Shown here piece by piece: positions 11,132 to 23,100 of a stretch of 64,000 bases of DNA. The position numbers were made by a program, and so were the translations under genes. This stretch comes from Chamaea fasciata (lineage: Eukaryota > Chordata > Aves > Passeriformes > Sylviidae). Every line of letters begins with the position of its first letter. The first letter of the stretch is position 1. The notes under the pieces are model-generated. The model saw only the letters and a program-made list of their open reading frames with translations. It made no database searches and was not told the origin of the DNA. The stretch lies in assembly GCA_029207755.1 (NCBI GenBank), contig JARCOQ010000006.1, positions 22,914,890 to 22,978,889 of the forward strand. The letters are read 5' to 3'.

Positions 11132-14100
11132 GTAAATAATATTCAGCTCACATTACAGTTTTGTTTCACATGCAGATAGCTCTTAACTAGTGCAACTCCA
11201 GGAAAGTTGGTGTGGGTGTTGCAATCATATTAATGAGTTTAACTTTTAATAAGTAGGTGAGTAATACTATTTTGAAATTTTACAATCATGTAAGATTCTT
11301 CAAGTTTAACAATGTTTCTGTGTGGCTGGTAAATGGAGTAGTGTGCTTCGTAAAAGGAGGTACTGTTTAGAGTGGATTGTTCTGTGACTCAGAGCAGGCA
11401 CTGGTGGAGTTGTGAGGAGAATCTGGTTTTTCCAATTAGTTTCTGTGCCATATCTGCAAGATGCCTAAGCTGTTTCTGCAGGAGGGATATTTTATGTTCT
11501 AGATCACAATTTTTTGATTGTATGCCATATGTGATCCTGGCAGCATTTGCTTTTCCTTAAATACCTGAACTGAGCTTTTATTTATTTTGCATGTCATCTT
11601 GTCGTACCCACTGAGGATTAGTTTCTGCAGGATCAATTCTTTTTGCAGTGTTTAGTTCTCTGCAGCCTTGCTGGAACTAAAGTAAGGAGCTAGTTTTTTT
11701 CCCTGCCTTCTGCTGACCTACATACCCAACTCTCCTGGCAGGCTACTTTCATATTTATGCCCAGTCCCTCCCATTCTTTTGTGGTTTTGAAATTCCTCTA
11801 TATGCAAGGTCATTTGGTTATGATAAAAGTACTGCATCAGGTGCTGGATAGCAATGTCTGAGGAGTTACTTGTCAGGGGAATAAGCCATATATGGAGCAT
11901 TTTAATCAATTTGTATTCACATGATCAGATGTGATTAACTTAGATTATTGTAAGAATGTGTGCAAAGAAAGCAGATTTTGGCATTTTTTTATACGTATAA
12001 AAGCTAGGTAACCATTAAAAGGACTGTTTTATTACCTAAATTGTACAGATTTTTTAACTTAAGAACAACTGTGAGAGTGCTGTTACAGTTGTTGTTCATT
12101 TTAAAATTGAATTTGGTGGAATTACTGATTCATGCTTCAAACTCTTAATAATATTCACCTTTAAGATAATAACAGTTTTATCTAAAGCTTATTGGAGAAT
12201 GCAGTAAACATGTAGAGTTCATAGCCTTGTACTGTTAACAGTAGTTTAAAAGTGGAAAGTTTAGCATATTTGCGTGCTAATAAGTTGTTTTCATACAGTA
12301 GAGAAGCTGGAAGGATGACAAAGATTTTGTTTAATGAGTGCAGACAGAATTGTACTTAAATAAGCTTGAAGTTTTTGCTACAGTGTCTTTCAGGAAAACA
12401 GAAGCTTAGCTTTAGGACTCAGATGATGTTTGTGCCTGCTTTTCATTTTGTTCATGTTGATCACTGGCACCCTCTACTCCATATAGTGGCTTTACAAAGA
12501 ATTAATGCAGATACTGGATTTTTCAGGCTATATTAGATAGGACATTTTAAAATGGACTATAGTGGACACGCTTTGCATACTTTGATCTCTTTCATATTTT
12601 GTAGACTTTTTAGTTCATCTTACACTATTTCAGCTATATGAGATAGATTAGAAATAAGTATCCATTTAAACATCCAGCTCTGGTATTTTTTTCCAATTAA
12701 AATTAATAATTTTTAGACAGTATTTCCTTAGTAATTTTAAAGTTTATTAGGTTGTTACTTTTCAATATGTCTGTATTGAGTTCTTCCTTTATTTCTAATG
12801 AGAAATGGATCAAGGGAGTTTTAGAAGCCATGTTTAAAGCTGAATTGGTGAACTGTCTTTTGGTTGTTTCTTTAGTTGTAATAAATACTTCTTCAAGTAA
12901 AAAAATTGCATGCCTATCAGCTTGGGTTTCTTTAGTTGACCATGCTTTATTCTATTTATCTTACCCTACAGTAGAAAACGCTATGGATCATCTTCTAGAG
13001 CTGTCCACCCATGCCAGAGGAGCAGCATCTTCAAAAACCTTGGCTTTTGATTTAGCAGCATCATCATTACCTCTTGTTAATCAGCAAAGAGCTATGATAA
13101 ATGAAAGAATGGGGGAAGGTACTGCAGCACATAGTTATTCTGGAGCAGCAGTAGAAAAAATCCTGTCGCCTGGAGTGCAGCTGACTGGAGAACTGGATTC
13201 CTTACTAGAAACTGCCTTTCAGAGTTACAGCTTGAGTGAGAAATTGCCTGATTCTGCAGATGACCAAATAGCACATGAGCACCCTGTGGAACACAATGGT
13301 TTTACCAAATTTCCCAGGTGGGAAGAATCTGATTCGGTTTGCAATGTCTTACTTTTTCCACAGCAGGCAGAGACAAATAATGAGGTTTTGGAAAACTTCT
13401 GCGGTTCCCAGCCACCAGTGAGTCAGCTGAACATCCAGACAAGCTCACCATCTGCATCAGACAGTTTTGCACAGATGCTGGAAGATTCTGATTTGTTGGA
13501 AATACATTTTCAACGTGATGTGGCTTCAGAGGTATATAAACTATCAAATGGAGAAATACTGTGTGAAAGTTCTGATCAGACACAAGATACTGTTTTGGAT
13601 CAAAGTAGTGTGACTGCTGCTTCTTGTGAGTTCTTCCAAAGACCTGTGGAACATGGAGTAGCTGTTACTGAAGATCCTAAATCAAGGTGCCTGGAACAAC
13701 ACGAAGATGCAGTGACTGCCTTTAATAGCCAGCAGAACGCTTCTCTTCCAGAGGCGTGTATCTCTAATGAAACATCCGGTTTCAAAATACAAACACCTGC
13801 AGATACTCAGCAAATTCAGCAGGGTTATAACTTAAATTTTTCTACACCATCAGGTCAGTCTCAACAACAATGGAATCTCATGGCTCCCGTGTTTTATCCA
13901 TCCAGTGGAAGTCACAGCTTTGTAATTCCTGTGGCTGCCAGTCCAGGACAATGGAGACACGTTTCTGACTGTAGAACTTCGGAAAAAGGACTTTTTCTTT
14001 CCTCCCCAGTGGTTTCAAATGCCTGGGATGGCAACCCTTCTCTGAAGGTATGGGGGAATCAAGATAAAAACTCAAAATTGAACCTCTCGCAAGCACAGCA

Positions 14101-17100
14101 ACCACGTGTTTGTCACATGATGAGAAAAAAGATGCAACTTATAGGTCAAGTACTTGTTCTTCTCAGAGGTGTTCCAGGATCAGGAAAATCATATTTGGCA
14201 AGGTAGAACATTTATATTGTGAGCTTCTAAAAAAAATTGCTTAATCGTGTACAGGATTTGGCACAGGCAGAGACAATTTTCTGACACTTGTAAATAGTTG
14301 TGCATGAATTAAACCCTAATTGCCAGCTACACAGTACATGCAGTGTCATGGATAATAATAATAAGTGCTGAGAGCAGAGTTGCTTGCAGGTTCTTTCCTA
14401 GTGGAAACTGAAATAGGAATGATGAGCTTTAACTTCAATCACTGAACAGAGGAGTTTGTCAGCAGAGCATCATTGCTGTAGTGTTTGTTCTGCTGTGTTC
14501 TTTCAGTTCCAGCTTATTTGAAGTGTTTTCTTCCAATAACACTGATGGAAATATGCCAGCTCTTCACAGGCAGAAATTCCCCTTTCACTGTGCAACTTTT
14601 TTTTGATAAGTAGTGTATCTGAAGCTTCTTGGGGGGAATTTTTGATTTCTTTTCTTACTCTCTAAAAGCCTAGATTGAACTTAGAGTCGTTTTGGCTGAC
14701 ATCTGAAACATTTGATGCGATTAATACAGGATATTTGTCAGTGTGAAAGTATCTCACTACATGTTGATGGAAAAATACCTCCCTTGTTGTTTTGAAATGA
14801 GAGACTTGTAGGGAGACTGTATCAGCTCTCTCCCCTAGATAATCCTCAACCTTTGGAAAAAATAAAGGGGGGAAGTTATTATAGATTGTATTTGCTTGGA
14901 GGTTGATTTCTTTCTTTCTCCTCTTACCTACATTTGCTGCTTCCATTCCAAATAATTTTGGTTTTGTGCAAGAGACTAAAAAAAAGTATGTATGGTACTA
15001 GACATTGGAGCCTGGGAGAAGAAGGGGGAAAAAGCCTGTTTATTTCTTGATCTTTCACAGGAATTTGCTTGAGGATAACCCAAGTGGAATCATTCTTAGT
15101 ACTGATGATTACTTTTACAAACATGGACAATACCATTATGATCCTGATTGCTTAGGGGAAGCACATGACTGGAACAGGAAACGAGGTGAGATATAAATAA
15201 AGGATTAGCTGTCTCATTTACAGTTCAGTGCTTCTGTGCTGTTTAAAAATCTGCCTGGCTTGTTACATGACAAGCATTTATCCTATCATAGAAGTATTTT
15301 TTAATATGTACGGAAAAAGAATATGAGCACAAAATCGGAAGTCATCTGTTCATTGTGTGTTTCACAATTAGAAATGCCAGTGTCTTTGTCAAGAGTATGT
15401 TTTGTCCTCAGATTTTATCATGGTATGTATTTTGAGTAGTGTCCCATTTCCAGAGTGGTTACTTACACCATCTCTCAGAAATACTTTGTCTGAGATGATC
15501 CATAATATGCTTATGCAGTAAGTAATGAGGATACAAATAATACACATCTTCCTGCTCTTTGTTATCTTTTTTCCTCTTGTACGTGAAATTGTCAAAATTA
15601 AACATTATAAGAGTGAGACAGAATAAATTATTTTTTCCCATTTTCATAATTGAGTGGGGGTTTTTTGACAGTGACCTTGTGCTAAACTCACCATAGAACA
15701 AATATTTTTAAGCTTTTACTTACTAAATTTGAACCATGATCCCCTTTCTGCTGTCAAATCTCTACCAATGGAGAAACAAATTAATGAATGTGGGATTCAA
15801 CAAGAACTGTGATTGTTTAGACACACTGTAACATGGCTACAGAAACATGGTGCTGTGTCTCAAATTTAGTCGTTCTATACATTTCATTACTGTGTATTTA
15901 AATTACAATAATTCTTTCGGTTTTTCATATTTTATACAGTTTACAGAGTGGACTAATCTTAAGACTGTTATAAAGCCAAGAATTTTGTATGCAACAAAGA
16001 AGTCCACTTTAAGGTGATCATGTAGTTTTTTAGTTTAATTTACTGATTTATTAGTCATCTTGGTGCATTTTACATTTGCATTTTCATTTCTTGATTATCA
16101 TAGATACGTTAATTCAAAAGCTGATGCCATATCTCAGTAGCTTTACACGTGAGGGGTTGGATTTCTGAAATAGAGGGCCTTGAAACAGATCAAGCTATGG
16201 CAAGAGTTCTTCACACAGTGGTTAATCATTATGGATTATCTATGTAAAAATATAACAAATTTAGAGAATGAGTATTAATATTATGTTCTCCCTATTGTAA
16301 TGAAATTAACTGTTTTGTACATGTGTATTTTTCAGCCAAAGAAGCGTTTGAAAGGAGAATCTCTCCTATAATAATTGACAACACAAACATACAAGCATGG
16401 GAGATGAAGCCTTATGTTGCTTTGGTTAGTATTACAATTTGACCAATGTGAAAAGAGGTTATTGACTAGCATGGCAACAACATATGTTTTAAAATGGGAG
16501 TGTCTTTCTCAGTCTAGCTGCTATTCCACAAGGAAATCTGGAGCACAAAAAAAAAAGTGTTGCATGGATCATATTGCCCAGTGTCGTGTTGTGTTGTGTG
16601 ACTCAGTGTCTCAGTGTCCTGTGGTATATGAGCATTAACCTGGCCTAGTTACCACAAGCCAAAGCCAAGTGCTTTTTTCGTGGGGCTAAATGCAAATGTT
16701 GTTGAAGAAACTGAATTTTGTTCCTCTTTTACGTGATCAGTAAAATTAGAAGCTACTTTAAAAATGTAATCAGCACTAATGAATGAGTGTTGTGTGATGC
16801 CCTGTAAAACTTGAAAACTCAGTTTCATCCTAAATATGACGTAGAGGCAGATACCAGTTGGAGGCTAGATTTACCAAAAATTGCTAGCTTGCTTGAAGTT
16901 ACTTAATTTACTTAATACTTTTTGTTGAAGTGATTCCACCTTTTCACTTAATTGTTTCCAAATGGGCATTAGCACTTTTAGAGTCTAGAGCATATTTTGC
17001 TGTTGATCATTGACTGTATTGGTTGGTAGTTAGAACAGCATTATTTTATAAAATTGTTTCTGATTAACTGAAATAATATATTCCAAAAAAGGATTATAAT

Positions 17101-20100
17101 GTAGATCTGGGATTTCTTCTTGCATGTTACAGAAACGCAGCAGAGAGTGTAGTACATATAGTTGACAGCTTTTGAGCAGATACCCTACATATGCTGTATG
17201 TGCTAATGGATTAATGAACAGTGAGACTTTAACACAGATAATTTTTGTTAATAAAATGTTTATTATCCTTGCCTTCATTAACAACTGTCAGATTAGCAGT
17301 TCTTTTGTAAGTAATGTCTTTCATTTTGCTGTATACTGAAATCAAGATCCAACAAGAGTTCTTCCAGAAGTGCAGTGTTTGGTGCAGTGATAAGAATTTT
17401 TTCTGAAAACAGGAGTGGGGAGAAACAGCCCAGTTCTTGCAGTGTTTCTCCTGATTAGAGTTTAGGTTTCTTTGCCATCATGATGAGGCTGAATTATATA
17501 GGAACCATTTACTTGCAACTTGGTCAAGTTGCCCATGTGGCAGGAAGGCTGTCCACAATAGCTGGGCTAATGTAACTGAATTGCTTGTTTTGGAGCTGGT
17601 TCACATCAGGTCAGCGTCAGCTCTGAAAGTAAGCTGTGCGTTTTCCTCTGTCTTGGAGAGGCTTTGTAGACATGAGCATGCTGTATCTGGAAAGAGGAGA
17701 TGTTCTCCAGTATTGTCTCAGAGAAGACACATCACGGCATACATTTAGAGATATCACAGAATCACAGAATGTGCAGGTTGGAAGAGACCTTCAAGATCAT
17801 CGAGTCCAACCCAGCCCTAACACCTCAACTAGATCATAGCATCAAGTGCCACATCCAGTCTTTTTTTAAACACGTCCAGGGATGGTGACTCCACCACCTT
17901 CCCAGGCAGACTATTCCAGTATTTAATCACTCTTTCCATGAAAAACTTCTTCTTAATATCCAATCTGTATTTCCCTTGACACAGCCTGAGACTGTGTCCT
18001 CTCCTTCTGTCAGTTGCTGCCTGGAGAAAGAGACCAACCCCCAGCTGTCTACAACCACCCTTCGGGAAGTTATAGAGAGTGATAAGGTCACCTCTGAGTC
18101 TCCTTTTCTCCAGGCTAAACAACCCCAGCTCCCTCAGTCGTTCTTCATATGGCTTGTTTTCCAAACCCTTCACAAGCCAGGATGCTGTTGGCCTTCTTGG
18201 CCACCTGGACACACTGTTGGCTCATGTTCAGCTGGCTGCTGACCAGAACCCCCAGGTCCCTTTCCTCCTGGGCACTGTCCAGCCACACCATCCCCACCCT
18301 ATAATGCTGCAGGGGGTTATTGCGGCCAAAGTGCAGGACTCGGCACTCAGACTTATTAAAGTTCATCTTATTGGACTCTGCTCATCCATCCAACTGTTCC
18401 AGGTCTCTCTGCAGTGCCCTCCTCCCTTCCAACAGATCGACACATGCTCCCAGCTTAGTGTCGTCTGCAAATTTACTGATAAAAGATTCAATACCCTCAT
18501 CCATGTCATCAGTGAAAATACTGAACAGAACTGACCCCAGCACAGACCCCTGAGGAACACCACAGGTGACTGGCTGCTAGCTGGATGCAGCACCATTGAC
18601 CACCACTCTCTGAGCCCGGCCATCCACCCAGTAAAAGGTGCTCCTGTCCAAGCCCCGGGCTGCCGGCTTTTCCAGGAGTGTGCTGTGGGAGGTGGTGTCA
18701 AAAGCCTTGCTGAAGTCCAAATAAACAACATCCACAGCCCTTCCTGCATCCACCAGGAGGGTCACCTGGTCATAAAAGGCGACCAGGTTGGTCAAACACA
18801 ACCTACCCTTCCTAAACCCATGCTGGCTGGGCCTGAGACCCTGGCCATCCTGTAGGTGCTGCATGATGGCACTCAGTATAAACTGCTCTATTATCTTGCC
18901 AGGTACTGAGGTCAGGCTGACCTCACATATATATATATATATAAAACACATATATATATGTGTGTTTTTAAACATCTCAGTTTATATAAATCGAAGTGCA
19001 ACACTGAACAAAAGTGTTATTCTAAATGTTTAATAGGTATCAAAACCACAAAAAAACAGCTTTGAAGAAGCAAGCTATGCATATAGTGCGCTTTGTCAGA
19101 GAAATAAGAAATGGGTGATGTGGCTTGTTCTCTTTTCTATCTCTTTTATTCAGGCTCAGCAGTTCAAATACAAAGTAATGTTCCGAGAACCAGACACTTG
19201 GTGGAAGTTTAAACCAAAAGAACTTGAAAGGTAAGAATTTAAAGGACAATAACATACTAGACAGTATAAGCTATGATTTTGAAAAAGGTATCACTTAGTG
19301 CAATGGCTAGTGAAGTAGCAAGGTATCTGTCAAAATTTTTGTGATAAAAGGTAGCTTTTAAATTGTATTTTGTGAACTTTTGTATGTACGTATGTATTAC
19401 AAGATCTTTCGTCACTTCAGTTACATGCAAAAGGTACTGTTAGCAATAGACACTGTGATGTTTTCATTATTAGAGTTCTTTGCATGTAAGGTATAGTGAC
19501 TGTTTCTTTGGGTTACTGAGGGTGCAAAAATGATGTCAGGTTGGGGGTGTTTTTGCATCCTGGTCTGTTGCTTTAGTTGAAGTGTTTCTGCTGTCATTGA
19601 ATTTAGGGCAGTCAGCACCTCGTGGCCTAAGAGGGACAAACCTCTGTGCACTGCCATTGTTGTTTGCCTCTTCTTTAGCAGGACTTAGGGCTGAAATCGA
19701 CAAGACATAAATCCTATGGAAATAAATAATAAAACATAAGAAAACATAATGAGAAAATTGGCTAGATGCCAGGTTCAAATGTTATGATCACTGTCCAAAG
19801 TGAAGGCTTATGTCCCTGGGGAAGGGGGGGGGGGAATTGCAGCTCTTTAATGTCCTTTTTATGACTTGGATGCGGGGCAGAGTGCACTCTTAGCAAATTT
19901 GCAGGTGGTACAGAACTGAGCAAGAGTAGTTTATTCAGCCTTAAGCAGAGATCATTGAAGAAGAATCATATTTTTGTTTTCAGCTACCTTTTGGAAGGTT
20001 ATAGAGAAGACTAAAAAGAATTGTGCAGGGATAGGACAAACCAAATGTCATCAAGTTGGAACTTTTGATTACATGAAAGAAAAAAGCCCAACATTTACTT

Positions 20101-23100
20101 TAAAGGTGGTTAGGTACTGAAAAGAGTTTGCCCAGAGTGTTTGTAGACTTTCAGTCATTTCAGATATTCAAAATCAGACAAAAAGCTCTCGGCAACCTGA
20201 TGTAGTTGTACTTCTTCCTTCAGTAGGAGGCTGAAGTATGGGACTTCCAGAGGTCCCTTTTAATAGAAGTTATTTTGTGATTTTATAATATCTGTAGTCA
20301 TCTGAACTTGCATGTTTAGCTTAAGATTGGTTGTTTTTAAGTGAGCTAAAGTAGATTATTTTCCTTCTTAAAATAAAAGTTAAGCCTTTTCTGCTGTATT
20401 TTCAAATTTTCTTTTACTATGCTTGGCAAGATTCACTTGTTCTAGATGGAACAGCAGCAGAACAGAGTGCTAGTCAGTGCTTAACAGAGTTAGTGAAAAT
20501 TTCTGGCCAAAGGGTGTCTGGAATAATAGGTGAATAGGTTTTCTTCAAGGCTCAACGAGTTCTGAGTTAAGCAAAACCAAAGAAAGACGACTGAATTCAG
20601 AAGTCTTCTGCACCCAGTTTGATATCCTGCATTGCTGTCAGGATCTGATATAGTGTGTTTTCTGCAACTTATTGTAAGAAGATGCATTATTAGTACAGTT
20701 TTAGATTTTAGTATTATGCAAAACATCCAACTGCAGTACAGGGAGACCAGGTGGGGTGGAGAAGTGGAGCAGCCATTTGTCTGATGTGTCCTGTTTGCAA
20801 TGCCCAGGTGCACTGATACAGAAAAATTGCTGTTCCGCAGCTTTTCATCTGGCTCCTGAAATTTTTGGTTAGTCTTGATGTAAATTTATTCTCTTTTGTC
20901 ATTGTAATAACACAAATTTGAAATGTCTTTTTTTTTTTTTTGGTTTGGTTGTTTTCAATTCATAGGAGAAACATTCATGGTGTATCTAAAGAAAAGATCA
21001 AAAGAATGTTGGAACGGTATGAACGCTGCCTTACTGTTAGATCTATATTGGATTCTTCAGTTCCAGACAAATCAGAAATTGCTGGTTGGAGTGAAGATCC
21101 TTGTCAGGAGGAGAGCCAGAGGTTAGATTCTTCCACTAGCTTTGTAGCATCAAATAAAAGGCTAAAAATGTAGCCTTTTAGCTTCTTAGCAATGAAACCT
21201 GGGTAATAGTGTTGAACGGTGAATGCATTAAAAAAGACAGTTAAGTAACAAAAAAAATCCCTACATAGTTTTCTTAATTGTTAAGAATTTCAGGATTTTC
21301 AGAAATGAACAGTCAAGGGATCTAGTCAACTTTCCAATGCTTTTGAAAGCCTCCCATTATGGCTGTGTTACTTTTCAAGAAGACTATCTTGACTGACTTT
21401 CTCTTACCTTAGAAATATGTTGTTGGATGTATGCTATAGATACAAAGCACTTCAAATCTGTAAATTGTTTTTTAGAAGAATGTAGTCTTAAATAAGAGCC
21501 AAATTACAGTTTCCAAGTTTGTATGTTGATATTAGATTGTATCTTTGTGGTAGAAGGTGGATTCTTTGTGCAGTAGTAACAAGTTACCTACTTGCTCTTC
21601 AGTATACTCGACTTGGCTAGGTTTCCGTTGGTTGTATCCACAACAGTTGTGCGGTTGGCAGCCTGGATTGTGCTGTGTATTGCAGTGCACAGTGTCGTGG
21701 CTCAGGAATGGCATTCCCCAGTTCAGTGCCCCCACTGAGACTCCCAAACCATGCACTGTTCATTCACACCCCCTTCCTCTTCCCATTCCTGCTCCAGCAA
21801 TGATGTGAGGTGGTATAGAATAACCTCTGTGTTCTGGCCAAAACTAGGACACATAAGAAATCAGATCTTATTTCAGTTATTATTTCACTTGAGTTTTGCA
21901 TGTGTGATGCATTCAAAATGATAACAAATGTAATATAGTTGATTGTGAAAAATAGTTTGACAAGAAAAGGTGCATTCTCTCCTAGTTAATGTCTAGACTG
22001 TCTTTAGCATTAAGCCAACAGGAGAGAGCAACAGTCGTTAGATAAAAGAATATTTTACCAGACTTGCTGATCTGAATGAGGAAATGTCTGGCAGCAAAGT
22101 GCTTTGATACAAAACTGAATGCTGGAAATGGGATGGGGGTGAGATTGACTCCTGAGAAAGTGTTCTTGGCCCTGTGCTCTAGTAAGACGGGGGTAGTTAC
22201 TGAAGAAGAGTTCATCTTTGCTTAGCTCCCTTTTTATTGAGGAGTGTTGGAGTTAGAGTTTAGTCATAAATTTGTTTTCCTCTCACTAGAAGTCTAACTA
22301 GGTTAAACTCTCTACTCTAGTTCTAACAGGAGTTAAAAATGTGGACAAACGCTTTAAGAAGATTTGAAATGGGTTTATATTTCATTCCAATTTGTCTTTC
22401 AGAAACAGAGAGGCACATTCTGATGTAAAGGAAGAAGAATGTTTTGCTTCTGAGGTGGAGCCTATTGAATTAGCTGAAGTTGATAAAGCTTCTCCTGGTA
22501 TTTCTCTAACACTAGAAAGTAGTTGTGATCCTGAGCATTTTCAGAAAGAGGAAAAAGAAATGGAAAATAACTCAGTGGAACACAATTCTGAGAACAGCAC
22601 TGTTCAAGATGACTTGGAAATTAATTTATCAGATTGCATCAAAAAAGAGCTGCCCTTGGAGAAGAAAGAAGAAAAGGGATTAAAAACAGAAAAATCCACT
22701 GAAGCAGAAATAGATGAGGTAGATGTGATCCCAGCTGAAGAGACTGTGAACTTACACACAGGTGGAGCTGAGGAACACAGTGATAACAACAGTCTCAAAG
22801 TTCAAACTGCAATTGAACAATTGGGCAAAATATGTATGGAACCAAAATCAACACAAACAAGTAACACAGTGGAACCAAGCAGTTTGGCTTTTGACACATC
22901 AGGAAAACCAGAACTACTAAACTTTCTAGGTGACTGGCCTGTGGAACAAACAATGGGACAGAGAGTCAAAAGATCTAGAAGACTAGAAAAATCTCCTCTG
23001 AAGAGTGATAAGGAAGGTGAAACTCGCAGTCAGCAGCATTCTGAGATAGGTAAAGAGCTAGTGAGCCTGCCTGAGACATATACTGTTGAGAAAGGATGTG

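Noticed and set aside
12752..12971. In-frame upstream extension of coding exon 2 with its own ATG
   Set aside because: It is intronic. The acceptor at 12970-12971 joins the two halves of the CUE domain in phase, and the extension has no family similarity.
18145..18975. Minus-strand frames with reverse-transcriptase similarity as a host gene
   Set aside because: They are frameshifted pieces of a CR1 LINE with its typical 3' tail.
22392..22402. Start of the 776-codon frame of coding exon 7 as an independent gene
   Set aside because: The frame begins within the polypyrimidine tract. Phase and protein continuity show that it is an internal exon of N4BP2.
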